From: Coprenecus sp964640305
Lineage (GTDB): Bacteria; Bacteroidota; Bacteroidia; Bacteroidales; UBA932
Assembly (NCBI GenBank): GCA_964640305.1
Contig: CAZXFF010000011.1
Span: 1 to 50,332 of the forward strand
Direction: 5' to 3'
Length of the DNA stretch: 50,332 nt
How positions within the stretch are numbered: the stretch's first letter is position 1; every line of letters starts with the position of its first letter. The translations under genes were made by a program, and so were the position numbers. A model generated the notes under the pieces. The model made no database searches. It was not told the DNA's origin and saw nothing but the letters and a program-made list of their open reading frames with translations. Below, in pieces: positions 6,874-16,333 of the stretch.

Positions 6874-9696
6874 ATGCCACTCAAATTCGTTGACAGACAC
6901 AATGGTCCGAGAGCTTCTCAGATCGGATATATGTTAGAAACCGTCGGTGTTAAATCGATGGATGAACTCATCAGGCAGACTATCCCTTCGGATATTCTGC
7001 TGGATAAACTTCTCCCTCTTGACGAAAGCGTCTCAGAACAGAGTTATCTGGACAGGCTCCAGAAGATGGTTTCGAAGAACAAGGATTTCCGCTCCCTTAT
7101 AGGAATGGGGTTCTACGGCACAGCTTCGCTGCCGGTTATCCAGAGGAACATTTTCGAAAATCCCAGCTGGTACACTTCCTATACTCCGTATCAGGCAGAG
7201 ATTTCCCAGGGACGTCTGGAAGCGCTTATCAATTTCCAGACAATGATTTCATCCCTGACCGGATTCCCCATGTCGAACTGCTCAATGCTTGACGATGCTA
7301 CGGCAGCCGGTGAGGCAATGAGAATGATATATGAACTGCGTTCCCGTGATGCAGTCAAAGCCGGGAAAAATGTCTTCTTCGTGGACAACAATATTTTCCC
7401 CCAGGTACTTTCCGTACTTCAGACCAGGGCAAAGGGGCTGAAGATAAAGATCCAGACAGGAGACTGGAAGGAATGCGTTGAAAAAGGATTCGATCCCATG
7501 TGCTATGGTGCATTGGTACAGTATCCTGCAGCTGACGGCGAGGTCTGCGACTATACTGCATTCTGTGAAAAGGCCCATGCTTCAGGAATGCTGGTGGCTG
7601 CTCATTGCGATATCCTTTCGCTTGCGGTAATGAAAGAACCGGCTGCGTGGGGTGCTGACATTGCAGTGGGAACGGCACAGCGCTTCGGTCTCGGAATGGG
7701 ATTCGGTGGTCCTACAGCTGGTTGGATGGCTACCCGTGACCAGTACAAGAGAAACATTCCAGGCAGGATCATCGGCCTGTCCGTAGACAGACTCGGAAAG
7801 CCTGCATTCCGTCTTGCCCTCCAGACCCGCGAACAGCATATCAAGAGGGAAAAGGCCACATCCAATATATGTACCGCTACCGCCCTCATGGCAGTAATGT
7901 CCGGTATGTATGCTGCATATCACGGTCCTCAGGGAATCACCGAGATTGCAATGCACTGCTTCAATTATGCGCATGCAATCGCAGCAGCACTCCGCAAAGC
8001 GGGATACGAACTGGCAAATGAAAACTTCTTCGATACAATCCGTGTGAAAGGAGTGGATGCTTCGGCAATCCGTGAAAAAGCAGAAGCAGCCGGCATAAAC
8101 TTCTACTATCCTTGCGAGAAATGCGTACAGTTCTCCGTGGATGAACTTACAGATTGTGAAGAAGCTGCAAAGATTGTGGAAATCTTCGGTGCTAAACTGG
8201 AATGCTGCGGTTGCGGCGAAGAGCCCGTGCCCATGCACAGGGAGACTCCAATCCTTACCGAAAGCATATTCAACAAATACCATTCTGAGACCGAGATGAT
8301 GCGTTACATCAAGAAACTGGAACGCAGGGACATCTCCCTTACACATTCGATGATTCCTCTGGGATCATGTACGATGAAGCTGAATGCCGCAGCAGAGATG
8401 CTTCCCCTGAGCTGGAGCAAGCTCACCAATGTACATCCTTTTGCCCCCTCATGGCAGACAGAGGGATACAACCAGCTCCTCGGGGAACTGGAACACGATC
8501 TTGCTGTAGTTACCGGTTTCGACAGATGCTCACTGCAGCCCAACTCCGGTGCGGCAGGCGAGTATGCAGGGCTCATGACAATCCGGAACTATCTAGAATC
8601 CATCGGGGAAGGCAACCGCAACACTATCATCATACCGACATCCGCACACGGTACCAATCCGGCAAGTGCGGCCATGGCAGGTTTTCAGATCGTATTGGTC
8701 GGCTGTGACGCGCATGGCAATATAAATGTGGAAGAACTCCGCGAGAAGGCTGTAGCCCACAAGGAAGACCTGGCAGGTATCATGATCACCTATCCTTCAA
8801 CACACGGTGTATTCGAAGTGCAGATCAGGGAAATCTGCAGGATTATCCACGAAAACGGAGGTCAGGTATATATGGACGGTGCAAACATGAACGGACAGGT
8901 AGGCATTACCAATCCGGGATTCATCGGTGCCGATGTGTGCCACCTCAATCTACATAAAACCTTCGCAATGCCTCACGGAGGCGGCGGTCCTGGAGTCGGT
9001 GCAATCTGCGTTGCAGCGCATCTGTCCAGGTTCGTTCCCGGCCACCCCGTTGTCAAGGAATGTGGCGGTGAGAATATAACAGCCGTATCGTCAGCTCCTT
9101 ACGGAAGTCCTCTGTTGGCTCCGATTACGCATGCCTATATCAAGATGCTCGGTCCCGACGGACTCCGCAAAGCTACTGAGATGGCTATCCTGAATGCGAA
9201 CTATATGGCAGCACGCCTCTCCAAGGAATTCAATATCCTTTATACCGGAGTTACCGGACGCGTAGCCCACGAATGTATTGTGGATCTCCAGAACTTCAAG
9301 GCTGATTACGGAGTGGATGCTACCGATATCGCAAAGCGTCTTATGGACTACGGATTCCACGCACCCACACTGTCATTCCCGGTACATGAAACACTTATGG
9401 TCGAGCCTACTGAAAGTGAATCCCTCGAGGAACTTGACCGTTTCATCGATGCTCTGATTTCCATCAAGAGGGAATGCGAGGCAATCAGGGACGGAAAGGC
9501 TGACAAGGCTGACAATGTGGTGAAGATGGCTCCCCACACTGCAGAAGAAGTATGCTCCGATTCATGGAACCATCCCTACAGCCGTGAACAGGCAGCTTAT
9601 CCGCTTGAGTGGATACGTGACAACAAGTTCTGGCCTGCATCATCCAGAGTGGACAACGGATACGGTGACAGGAACCTTGTTCCCACAGTAAAATAA
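6874..9696 (+). CDS. gcvP: Glycine dehydrogenase (aminomethyl-transferring), P-protein
   Basis: The P-protein decarboxylates glycine with PLP and passes the aminomethyl group to lipoylated H-protein in the glycine cleavage system. This is the full-length single-chain form (940 residues), with the N-terminal half carrying motifs such as GMGFYGT and SYTPYQAEISQGRLE, and the C-terminal half carrying the PLP-binding lysine Lys695 in LNLHKTFAMPHGGGGPG. The start at ATG 6874 gives the family N-terminus (FVDRHNGPR). The partner genes for H-, T- and L-proteins are not in the window. It stands alone, with its own -7 box and a strong terminator, so it is probably monocistronic. Confidence 0.97.
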   Translation: MPLKFVDRHNGPRASQIGYMLETVGVKSMDELIRQTIPSDILLDKLLPLDESVSEQSYLDRLQKMVSKNKDFRSLIGMGFYGTASLPVIQRNIFENPSWYTSYTPYQAEISQGRLEALINFQTMISSLTGFPMSNCSMLDDATAAGEAMRMIYELRSRDAVKAGKNVFFVDNNIFPQVLSVLQTRAKGLKIKIQTGDWKECVEKGFDPMCYGALVQYPAADGEVCDYTAFCEKAHASGMLVAAHCDILSLAVMKEPAAWGADIAVGTAQRFGLGMGFGGPTAGWMATRDQYKRNIPGRIIGLSVDRLGKPAFRLALQTREQHIKREKATSNICTATALMAVMSGMYAAYHGPQGITEIAMHCFNYAHAIAAALRKAGYELANENFFDTIRVKGVDASAIREKAEAAGINFYYPCEKCVQFSVDELTDCEEAAKIVEIFGAKLECCGCGEEPVPMHRETPILTESIFNKYHSETEMMRYIKKLERRDISLTHSMIPLGSCTMKLNAAAEMLPLSWSKLTNVHPFAPSWQTEGYNQLLGELEHDLAVVTGFDRCSLQPNSGAAGEYAGLMTIRNYLESIGEGNRNTIIIPTSAHGTNPASAAMAGFQIVLVGCDAHGNINVEELREKAVAHKEDLAGIMITYPSTHGVFEVQIREICRIIHENGGQVYMDGANMNGQVGITNPGFIGADVCHLNLHKTFAMPHGGGGPGVGAICVAAHLSRFVPGHPVVKECGGENITAVSSAPYGSPLLAPITHAYIKMLGPDGLRKATEMAILNANYMAARLSKEFNILYTGVTGRVAHECIVDLQNFKADYGVDATDIAKRLMDYGFHAPTLSFPVHETLMVEPTESESLEELDRFIDALISIKRECEAIRDGKADKADNVVKMAPHTAEEVCSDSWNHPYSREQAAYPLEWIRDNKFWPASSRVDNGYGDRNLVPTVK

Positions 9697-9710
9697 TAAT
9701 ATAACCATTA

Positions 9711-9770
9711 TTCTGCCCGGGAACTTTCCCTGTCACAGACAGGTAAAGCTGCCGGGCAGAATTGTTATTT
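9711..9770 (+). terminator. Terminator after gcvP with a nested hairpin
   Basis: TTCTGCCCGG (9711-9720) and CCGGGCAGAA (9752-9761) form a perfect 10-bp outer stem; inside the loop CCTGTC-ACA-GACAGG (9729-9743) forms a second perfect hairpin. T-rich ATTGTTATTT follows. It lies 14 bases after the gcvP stop. Confidence 0.8.
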
Positions 9771-9781
9771 AACCTGATACT

Positions 9782-12721
9782 TTGAACGATATTCTATTAT
9801 CCAGCCTTCTTAACCTTTTTGCATTGTTCGGAGCAGTGAACAGCACGGACAGGAAAAGGTCTTTTGAAATTCTGTCAAACTATCTGACCCGTCATTTCGG
9901 AGTAAGGGTCCTGGATGACTACCTGTCCCTGTACAGGGATCTGAGGGAGTATTATGACGAATTCCCGGACCTGGATAAGGATTCGATAATAGAAAGTATC
10001 TGTTCTTCCATAAAGCACCGTATATCCAAGGAGGACCAGACCCTGATGCTCCTGCGCTTCATGGAATTCTGCGACCCGACTCCAGGCAGTGCTGAACAGT
10101 CTTTCGTAAGCGAGGAAAACCTGTTCATATTCAAGAAGGTGTCAGAGCTGTTCGAGATACCTTCTGATATTTTCGAAGATTTCCTCTGTTATGTATCAGG
10201 CTCTACGAATTCTTCCGTTATCACATTGACCAGAAGCGGGCTGGACGGGGAACTGCGCATAATAAACCTGAAGGAGTACAACAAGATACTGTTCAGCTAT
10301 CATGGAAACAGTACCTTGCTGCTGAATGACATTCCGGTATTGCCGGGAACATTCCTGCTGCTTCAGCAGAGCGGTGTCCTCAAGAGTCAGAAAATGACCC
10401 CGCTGTATTACAGCAACATTGCTTCGCTTTATTCAAAAGCCGGAGAAGAGAAGGATACAGTATTGGCCTGCAGGGATGTCAATTTCAGGTTCCCCGGCAG
10501 TGACAATGGCATGCATGACCTTTCCTTTACCCTTAAGGACGGGCAGCTGGTAGCTGTCATGGGTGGCAGCGGTGTAGGAAAGTCCACGCTCCTCTCCCTT
10601 CTTAACGGAAGTCTCAGGCCGCAAAGCGGAAGGATAACCCTGAACGGATATGATATCTCTGATCCTCAGGTAAAGGATCTTATAGGATATGTCCCTCAGG
10701 ATGATCTTCTCATTGAGGAACTTACAGTTTATCAGAATCTTCTTTTTACGGCCAGGCTCTGTTTTTCGGAACTGAGTGAGGAAGAAATATGTGCCAGAGT
10801 TGACAATGTCCTGCGGGATCTGGGACTTGAGCAGATAAGGGATTCAAAGGTGGGGTCTCCTTTAAACAAGTTCATATCTGGAGGGGAGCGCAAGCGCCTC
10901 AATATCGCTCTGGAACTTATAAGGGAACCGGCTGTACTCTTTCTGGACGAACCGACTTCGGGACTTTCTTCCGCCGATTCCGAAAAGGTAGTGAACCTGC
11001 TAAAGGAGCAGACTTTCAAAGGCAGGCTGATAATTACGATTATACACCAGCCGTCATCCGACATTTTCAAACTGTTCGACCGCCTGTGGATTCTGGATAA
11101 AGGCGGTTATCCGATTTATGACGGAAATCCCATAGAGGCAATAACCTATTTCAAGAGAGCCGCAAATTATGCGGATGCGGAGATAAGTACATGTTCACTG
11201 TGCGGGAATGTAAATCCGGAAATCATTCTGAACATTGTGGACGAGAAGGCTTTGGATGACAGCGGACGGATTACGGGGACCAGAAAAGTGTCTCCCCAGG
11301 AATGGCACAGGAAATACCTTGACCGGGCCTATGACCGGTCTTCTCCTGCGAGAATTGAACTGCCGGAATCCAAGCAGAAGCGGCCATCGCCTTTCAGGCA
11401 GTTCTGGATCTTTCTCAGGCGCAATCTTGCCACCAAGATGGCTGATACGCAGTATATGCTCATAACGCTCCTCGAGGCACCTTTACTTGCCGTAATAGTG
11501 GCCATGCTTACCAGATATGCACCTGAAGCTGGATATTCGGTAATGGACAACAAGAATCTGGTGTCATATATATTCATGGCAGTCATAGTAGCCATATTCC
11601 TGGGAATGAGCGCAAGTGCTGAGGAAATATTCAAAGACAGGGCGCTTCTGAAGAGGGAAAAATTCCTCAGGCTGTCCTATTCTTCATATATCTGGTCGAA
11701 GATTGTGATGATGGCAGGAATTTCGCTGATCCAGTCATTGCTTTTCATTCTGGTAGGGAATGCAATAATGGGTATCGGATTCCAGTTCTTCACATGGTGG
11801 ATACTGCTTTTCATATCATCGTTGCTTGCCAATCTTACAGGACTGGTATTGTCTCAGTCCATGAACTCGATTGTAGCAATATACATCACTATTCCCCTTC
11901 TTCTTATCCCTCAGATACTGTTGTGCGGACTTGTGGTCAAATTTGAGGACCTGACACCTAAATCCGAGACAGGCAATGTGCCTCTGATAGGGGATATCAT
12001 ACCTTCCCGCTGGGCCTTTGAAGCACTTGCAGTAAATTCGTTTGCCTACAATGCTTATGAAGGTATGGTCTTCGAGGAAGAGAAAGGGAAATTCAAGGCA
12101 TTGTATTACAGGGAACTGCTTATTCCTGAACTTGAGTCAAGGCTGGAAACCGCACGTGTTTCTGCAGACTCTGCAGCAATGGAAAAGGATTTGGCTGTAG
12201 TACGCAATACTATCCCTGAACTGTATGAAGCATATGGCTTGTCAAGGTTTCAGGGGATTGCGGACCTTACTCCTGCATCTTATGATTCAGTTGCATATGC
12301 CGGAGTTATGTCGTACCTTTCCGGAGCAAAGGATACGATTGCCGGAATAGGGACAGGGTATACTCTTGCAGCAGACCGTGTCCTGACCGGGTATATTTCC
12401 GCCAATGGCAAGGCCAGCCTTCTCAAATTGAAAAGAGACAATTATAACCTGTTCCTGGAAAACCTTGTAACAGGGCCGGTTGCCGAAGCTCCTTTCAGAC
12501 TTGCCGGAAACAGGATTGTGCCCAATGCAGGAAGGATATACCTTGATCCTGTTTCGCATAACGGCAGGGCTCCGTTCTACAGTTCAGTAAAGATTGTAGG
12601 TGCCCTTAAAATCAAAACAATATATTTCAACACGGCTATCCTGTTAGTTATGTGCATATTGGTTTCTGTTGCCCTGTTCTGTGATTTCCCTGGCAGATAC
12701 ATAAGAAAAAAACTCAATTAG
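9782..12721 (+). CDS. ABCG-like ABC transporter with an extra N-terminal helical domain
   Basis: This 979-residue half- or full-transporter joins three parts. Residues 1 to about 215 form a mostly helical N-terminal domain (LLSSLLNLFALFGAV...), reminiscent of TerB-type domains. Next comes an ABC ATPase with Walker A GGSGVGKST (261-269), signature ISGGERKR and Walker B VLFLDEPTSGLSS with the IIHQPSSD switch. The C-terminal part has about six membrane spans, with a large soluble segment before the last one, as in ABCG proteins. The start is TTG at 9782: an in-frame stop lies at 9770-9772 and the first in-frame ATG would delete much of the N-domain. Substrate and direction of transport are unknown. 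It begins just past the gcvP terminator. Confidence 0.88.
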   Translation: MNDILLSSLLNLFALFGAVNSTDRKRSFEILSNYLTRHFGVRVLDDYLSLYRDLREYYDEFPDLDKDSIIESICSSIKHRISKEDQTLMLLRFMEFCDPTPGSAEQSFVSEENLFIFKKVSELFEIPSDIFEDFLCYVSGSTNSSVITLTRSGLDGELRIINLKEYNKILFSYHGNSTLLLNDIPVLPGTFLLLQQSGVLKSQKMTPLYYSNIASLYSKAGEEKDTVLACRDVNFRFPGSDNGMHDLSFTLKDGQLVAVMGGSGVGKSTLLSLLNGSLRPQSGRITLNGYDISDPQVKDLIGYVPQDDLLIEELTVYQNLLFTARLCFSELSEEEICARVDNVLRDLGLEQIRDSKVGSPLNKFISGGERKRLNIALELIREPAVLFLDEPTSGLSSADSEKVVNLLKEQTFKGRLIITIIHQPSSDIFKLFDRLWILDKGGYPIYDGNPIEAITYFKRAANYADAEISTCSLCGNVNPEIILNIVDEKALDDSGRITGTRKVSPQEWHRKYLDRAYDRSSPARIELPESKQKRPSPFRQFWIFLRRNLATKMADTQYMLITLLEAPLLAVIVAMLTRYAPEAGYSVMDNKNLVSYIFMAVIVAIFLGMSASAEEIFKDRALLKREKFLRLSYSSYIWSKIVMMAGISLIQSLLFILVGNAIMGIGFQFFTWWILLFISSLLANLTGLVLSQSMNSIVAIYITIPLLLIPQILLCGLVVKFEDLTPKSETGNVPLIGDIIPSRWAFEALAVNSFAYNAYEGMVFEEEKGKFKALYYRELLIPELESRLETARVSADSAAMEKDLAVVRNTIPELYEAYGLSRFQGIADLTPASYDSVAYAGVMSYLSGAKDTIAGIGTGYTLAADRVLTGYISANGKASLLKLKRDNYNLFLENLVTGPVAEAPFRLAGNRIVPNAGRIYLDPVSHNGRAPFYSSVKIVGALKIKTIYFNTAILLVMCILVSVALFCDFPGRYIRKKLN

Positions 12722-12731
12722 CCACATTATT

Positions 12732-12763
12732 TTTGTAAATGTATGTTTTAGATTCTATATTTG
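12732..12763 (+). promoter_or_regulatory. Complete Bacteroidota-type promoter (-33 and -7)
   Basis: TTTG (12732-12735) and TATATTTG (12756-12763) are separated by 20 bases, matching the TTTG-N19/20-TAnnTTTG consensus of the Bacteroidota primary sigma factor. The ATG of the lipoprotein gene is 41 bases downstream. This is the best promoter in the window. Confidence 0.8.
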
Positions 12764-12804
12764 TACGTTATTTTACATGATATATATTCAAATTTAATAC
12801 TGAT

Positions 12805-13608
12805 ATGAAAAAAATTACATTCGTTCTTATTGCTGCATCCCTTCTTCTCGTAGGAGCATGCGGCAATCAGCAAAACAAGAAGAAAGCAGAGACCAAGGCC
12901 ACAACAGCAGACCAGTATCTGAAAGCTGACCTGAAGATACAGCTTGATTCTCTGGTTGCAGAGCTCATGAAACTCAAGTCAGGCATCATCACCAACAGCA
13001 TCGAAAACGGCAAGATTACCCTTACCGAAAAAGAAAAGAAGGTAAAGCCCAATTACCTTATGCCTCTTGAAAAGGCACAGGAAGCTGCGACATTGAGCGA
13101 AAAGTACAGAGCAGTTGCTATATATATGTCCGATATGGCAGTCGCCCAGATGTATGATATGCCTACCGATGGGTACAAACAGACAATCACCAAGTTGCTT
13201 GCAGATATAAACAGCCCGGTGCTCACTGCCTCTTTCAAAGACGGTGAATCCGTGAATATCGATGCTGCCCTTAAGGACCTTTATGACGAATGCATGAAGA
13301 ACAGTACCATGAATCTTTTCTGGGATATCGTTGTTTCTTCAATGGTTGAGCAGCTTTATATCGTGACCCAGAATACCGACAAGTTCATCACTTGCTTCGA
13401 TGACAAGTCCGCAGCGGATGTTACATACCGTTTTGTGCTGGTTCACAACGGAATCACATCTCTCATTCCCTACCATCCTGAAATGAAGAACCTCGAAACA
13501 ATCCTGAAACCCCTCGAGGTTATCAATGCCATGAGTGTCAGCGAACTGCGCGACCAGCTTCTGGAGCTCAAAGGTTCCATTTCGACTTCACGTGGAGAAC
13601 TGCTCTAA
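12805..13608 (+). CDS. Lipoprotein of unknown function
   Basis: I do not recognise this 267-residue protein. It starts with a lipoprotein signal peptide (MKKITFVLIAASLLLVGAC; lipidated Cys19), followed by a Lys/Gln-rich linker (NQQNKKKAETKATT) and a largely alpha-helical body without repeats. There are few cysteines beyond the lipobox (one near CMKNST, one in ITCFDD). The linker lacks an obvious surface-export signal, so its membrane side is uncertain. It has its own consensus promoter and a strong terminator directly after it, so it is a single-gene unit and probably well expressed. Confidence 0.85.
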   Translation: MKKITFVLIAASLLLVGACGNQQNKKKAETKATTADQYLKADLKIQLDSLVAELMKLKSGIITNSIENGKITLTEKEKKVKPNYLMPLEKAQEAATLSEKYRAVAIYMSDMAVAQMYDMPTDGYKQTITKLLADINSPVLTASFKDGESVNIDAALKDLYDECMKNSTMNLFWDIVVSSMVEQLYIVTQNTDKFITCFDDKSAADVTYRFVLVHNGITSLIPYHPEMKNLETILKPLEVINAMSVSELRDQLLELKGSISTSRGELL

Positions 13609-13627
13609 TAAAGCACCATCAAAATAT

Positions 13628-13662
13628 AAGACCCGGAGGCTTCGTGCTTCCGGGTCTTTTTT
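13628..13662 (+). terminator. Strong intrinsic terminator, probably bidirectional
   Basis: AAGACCCGGAGGC (13628-13640) pairs with GCTTCCGGGTCTT (13646-13658) through 13 positions, one of them G-U, around the loop TTCGT, followed by TTTT. It ends the upstream lipoprotein gene. On the minus strand a weaker T-rich run follows the same stem, so it may also end the smpB operon that converges on it. Confidence 0.88.
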
Positions 13663-13685
13663 GTTTCAGGCAGTGGTGGAAAAAA

Positions 13686-14135
13686 TCAGTAAGGTTCTGA
13701 AAATCTCCTCATGTCCTTTTCCTTTATTGACTGCCTTTTGTCATATTCTTTCTTACCGCGTGCAAGTGCTATATTGAGCTTTGCATATCCGTTTTCGGAA
13801 ATGAACAGTCTGGTGCTGACGATTGTATTGCCTTTTTCCTTTACTGCTCTGGCCAGTCTGCGTAGCTCCCGTTTCGTGAGCAGAAGCTTCCGGTCCCTTT
13901 TGGGATCGTGTTTGTTGAAACTGCCCCACCAGTAGTCCGCAATATGCATGTTCTTTACATACAGTTCATTGTTGGCAAAATAGCAATAGCTGTCAACCAA
14001 AGAAGCCTTACCGGCCCTGATGGATTTTATCTCGGTACCGGTAAGGACTATTCCTGCAGTAAAAGTCTCCAGGAATTCATATTCGAAGGAGGCCTTTTTG
14101 TTCTTTATCTCTACTTTGCTTTTTGCTTTGGGCAT
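13686..14135 (-). CDS. smpB: SsrA-binding protein SmpB
   Basis: SmpB binds tmRNA and guides it to stalled ribosomes for trans-translation. The 149-residue protein has the family core (NKKASFEYEFLETFTAGIVLTGTEIKSIRAGKASLVDSYC), the KHDPKRDRKLLL segment and a basic C-terminal tail (GKKEYDKRQSIKEKDMRR) that enters the mRNA channel. The ATG at 14133-14135 gives the usual length; a longer reading would overlap the upstream glycosidase gene. It is the last gene of the purH-mre operon, 22 bases behind the glycosidase. No ssrA gene was seen nearby. Confidence 0.96.
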   Translation of the reverse strand: MPKAKSKVEIKNKKASFEYEFLETFTAGIVLTGTEIKSIRAGKASLVDSYCYFANNELYVKNMHIADYWWGSFNKHDPKRDRKLLLTKRELRRLARAVKEKGNTIVSTRLFISENGYAKLNIALARGKKEYDKRQSIKEKDMRRFSEPY

Positions 14136-14157
14136 AAGTTGTCTGTAATTTGTCGTT

Positions 14158-16314
14158 TCAGTAGGTGAGCGGAGTCTCGTAGTATGTTCCGAAGCATGGA
14201 TAGCTGTCCAGGGGATCAGGCATACAGAATTCCGTGCCCTCAAAGATAGGGTTTTTTCCGTTTCCTGCTTCAGGCAGTATGAGATTCACCTTTGCGTCCT
14301 CCCCTTCCAGCCTGATGTCGAACTTTCCGTTTCTGTATGTATAGTACAGTGTCCCTTTCCCGATCTTGACAGAAGTTTCCAGTTCTGTGATCTCCGAGGG
14401 CAGTCTGGGCTCCACTGTTATGGTCCGTTGCATCATGTCAGGGCGTATCCCAAGAAAATACTGGTACCATACGCGCAGATGTTCAGAGTTGCTCCATGCC
14501 TGCAGGAATGTTCCTGATCTTCCGGCCCATTCCGAACCTTCCCTCGGGTGGGCATCCGCATTTTCGCTGAGGCTTCCCACTGCTCCTTCTTTCAAAGCCT
14601 GGCGGTTCATGTTGCAGAATAGTTTCCAGGCAGTCTCCTGCTGGCCGTATTCTATCATGCGCTGCATGGCAATTCCGTTGTTCCACAGCCAGACCGTACC
14701 GTTGTGGTACGCATCGTCCTTATGGTAATAGTGCCAGTTTTCATGCTGTGGGTGGAACTGCTTGTCCCACTGGGCAAGGGAAGATACCCCCCAGGGATAG
14801 ACCAGTTCTTCCCATACTCTCCTTGTGACTTTCTGCTTGAAAATGTCATCTCCGATAAGTTCGAAGCAGTAAAGCTGGTTGGGACGGTATTGCAGGTCGG
14901 GAGTCCCGTCTGCATTCAGATGATCGTAGATAAGGATGTTTTCTTTGTCGCAGAAGTCCTTCTCGAAGTTTCTGGCGAGCCTGTCTGCGACTTCCTGCCA
15001 GGCTTCCGCATGTGCATTGTCTCCCATCAGGGTTGCGAGGTGTACGCCTGCTTCAAGCTGCCGGTACCAGAGATACTGAATGTCGTTTGCCCTGTTGCCC
15101 CTCGGTGAGCCTGGAATCCCGTTGCGTTTTACATCCATCCATGTGTCGGCATCGGCATGGAGCAGGTATCCGTTTTCATCCATATGGTCGCTTATGCTCT
15201 CATCTATGCTGAGTACGACTGACGGATAGATGTCCTTAAGGAAACTCTGGTCACCGGAGTACCGGAGCAGTTCTTCCACTTCCATGACATAGCGTGGTGT
15301 GCCGTCTGTAGTGTTGTACATTATGGTTGTAAGGTTTGCCCTGTTGGGGATTCTTCCGCAGGTAGGGGATGCCGGATCCGTATCCTGGAGTCTGGCAAAG
15401 TCCTTCAGTATTTCTTTCGTATATTCAAATTGACCTGTAACAAGAGTGGCACCGGGCATTGCAATGAACATGTCCCTGCCCCAGTATTCATTGAACCATG
15501 GCAGGCCTGCATAGATCCCTTTCCCTTGCTGTTCCGTAATCAGTTCGTCCATGGTCAGGGTAATCCATGCTATTGCTTTGTCGAGATCCGGAAGGTTGCT
15601 GTGAAGGGGATTGTTTACGGTGATGAGGGAATCCATTCTGGCTTTGCGCGCTGCAAGGATATCATTCCCGTTTTTGCGGAACTTGGCAATGAGGGAATCG
15701 CAGCGGGATTCTGTACCGTATGCGATGATAAAACCACCTGCCTCTGCAGATGTTTTCAGGGTGTTGTCATCAAAGGACACTCCTGCTTTTCCCAGGGGCA
15801 CGACCTTGACGAAGCGGCTTTCTGCTTCAACGGGAGTAAAACGCATTCCTCCGGACTCCCTTACCGCATCCTTGAGCAGCGTACCGTTCAATGTGATGCC
15901 TACAGTATCGCCTTCCACTTCAGAGATACCGATGTACAGTATTTCCATTCTGTCTGCGAGCTGCAGTTTTTCCACTGCGTTGTCCCACCGTCTTGTCAGG
16001 CAGTACGGGTTTACTGAAACCTCAGCATCCTTACGCATCAGCTGTTTGCCGTCTACTGAAATGGAATAGTCGGACAGAATCCGCTTTTGGGCGACATTCC
16101 ATCCGGCAAACCAGTCCTGGGGGGTGTCCTGATGCGTACGTCCGTACCAGTAACCTGATTTCTTGTCCGTATATGAATATTCCCTGTTTTCTTCCGGGGT
16201 TACCGTTATCTCAAGGGCATCCGTCTTTAGGGATTTTATCGAATGTTTTCCTGCTGTGCTTGAGCAGGCGGCAATAAAAGGTATTATTGCCCCTATAAAC
16301 AATAAGTTTCTCAT
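14158..16314 (-). CDS. Lipoprotein amylo-alpha-1,6-glucosidase-like glycosidase (GH133/GH63-type)
   Basis: This 718-residue protein has a lipoprotein signal (Cys17 in IPFIAACSS), an N-terminal beta-rich domain and a C-terminal (alpha/alpha)6-barrel typical of glycogen-debranching enzymes. Seen motifs are WFNEYWGRDMFIAMPG, HADADTWMDVKRNG, HNGTVWLWNNGIAMQRM and GSLSENADAHPREGS. The Asp in DTWMDVK and the Glu in GSLSEN are the likely acid/base pair, from family knowledge rather than direct evidence. It sits outside the cytoplasm, unlike GlgX-type enzymes, so it probably acts on imported or surface alpha-glucans. It lies 19 bases behind rodA, in an otherwise cell-wall operon. Confidence 0.82.
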   Translation of the reverse strand: MRNLLFIGAIIPFIAACSSTAGKHSIKSLKTDALEITVTPEENREYSYTDKKSGYWYGRTHQDTPQDWFAGWNVAQKRILSDYSISVDGKQLMRKDAEVSVNPYCLTRRWDNAVEKLQLADRMEILYIGISEVEGDTVGITLNGTLLKDAVRESGGMRFTPVEAESRFVKVVPLGKAGVSFDDNTLKTSAEAGGFIIAYGTESRCDSLIAKFRKNGNDILAARKARMDSLITVNNPLHSNLPDLDKAIAWITLTMDELITEQQGKGIYAGLPWFNEYWGRDMFIAMPGATLVTGQFEYTKEILKDFARLQDTDPASPTCGRIPNRANLTTIMYNTTDGTPRYVMEVEELLRYSGDQSFLKDIYPSVVLSIDESISDHMDENGYLLHADADTWMDVKRNGIPGSPRGNRANDIQYLWYRQLEAGVHLATLMGDNAHAEAWQEVADRLARNFEKDFCDKENILIYDHLNADGTPDLQYRPNQLYCFELIGDDIFKQKVTRRVWEELVYPWGVSSLAQWDKQFHPQHENWHYYHKDDAYHNGTVWLWNNGIAMQRMIEYGQQETAWKLFCNMNRQALKEGAVGSLSENADAHPREGSEWAGRSGTFLQAWSNSEHLRVWYQYFLGIRPDMMQRTITVEPRLPSEITELETSVKIGKGTLYYTYRNGKFDIRLEGEDAKVNLILPEAGNGKNPIFEGTEFCMPDPLDSYPCFGTYYETPLTY

Positions 16315-16333
16315 ATTATTATTGAAATTGAAA

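Noticed and set aside
7582..8346. Long open frame of 254 codons on the minus strand inside gcvP
   Set aside because: It lies wholly inside the coding part of gcvP; the protein is Cys/His-rich with no recognised domain. It reflects codon bias of the real gene.
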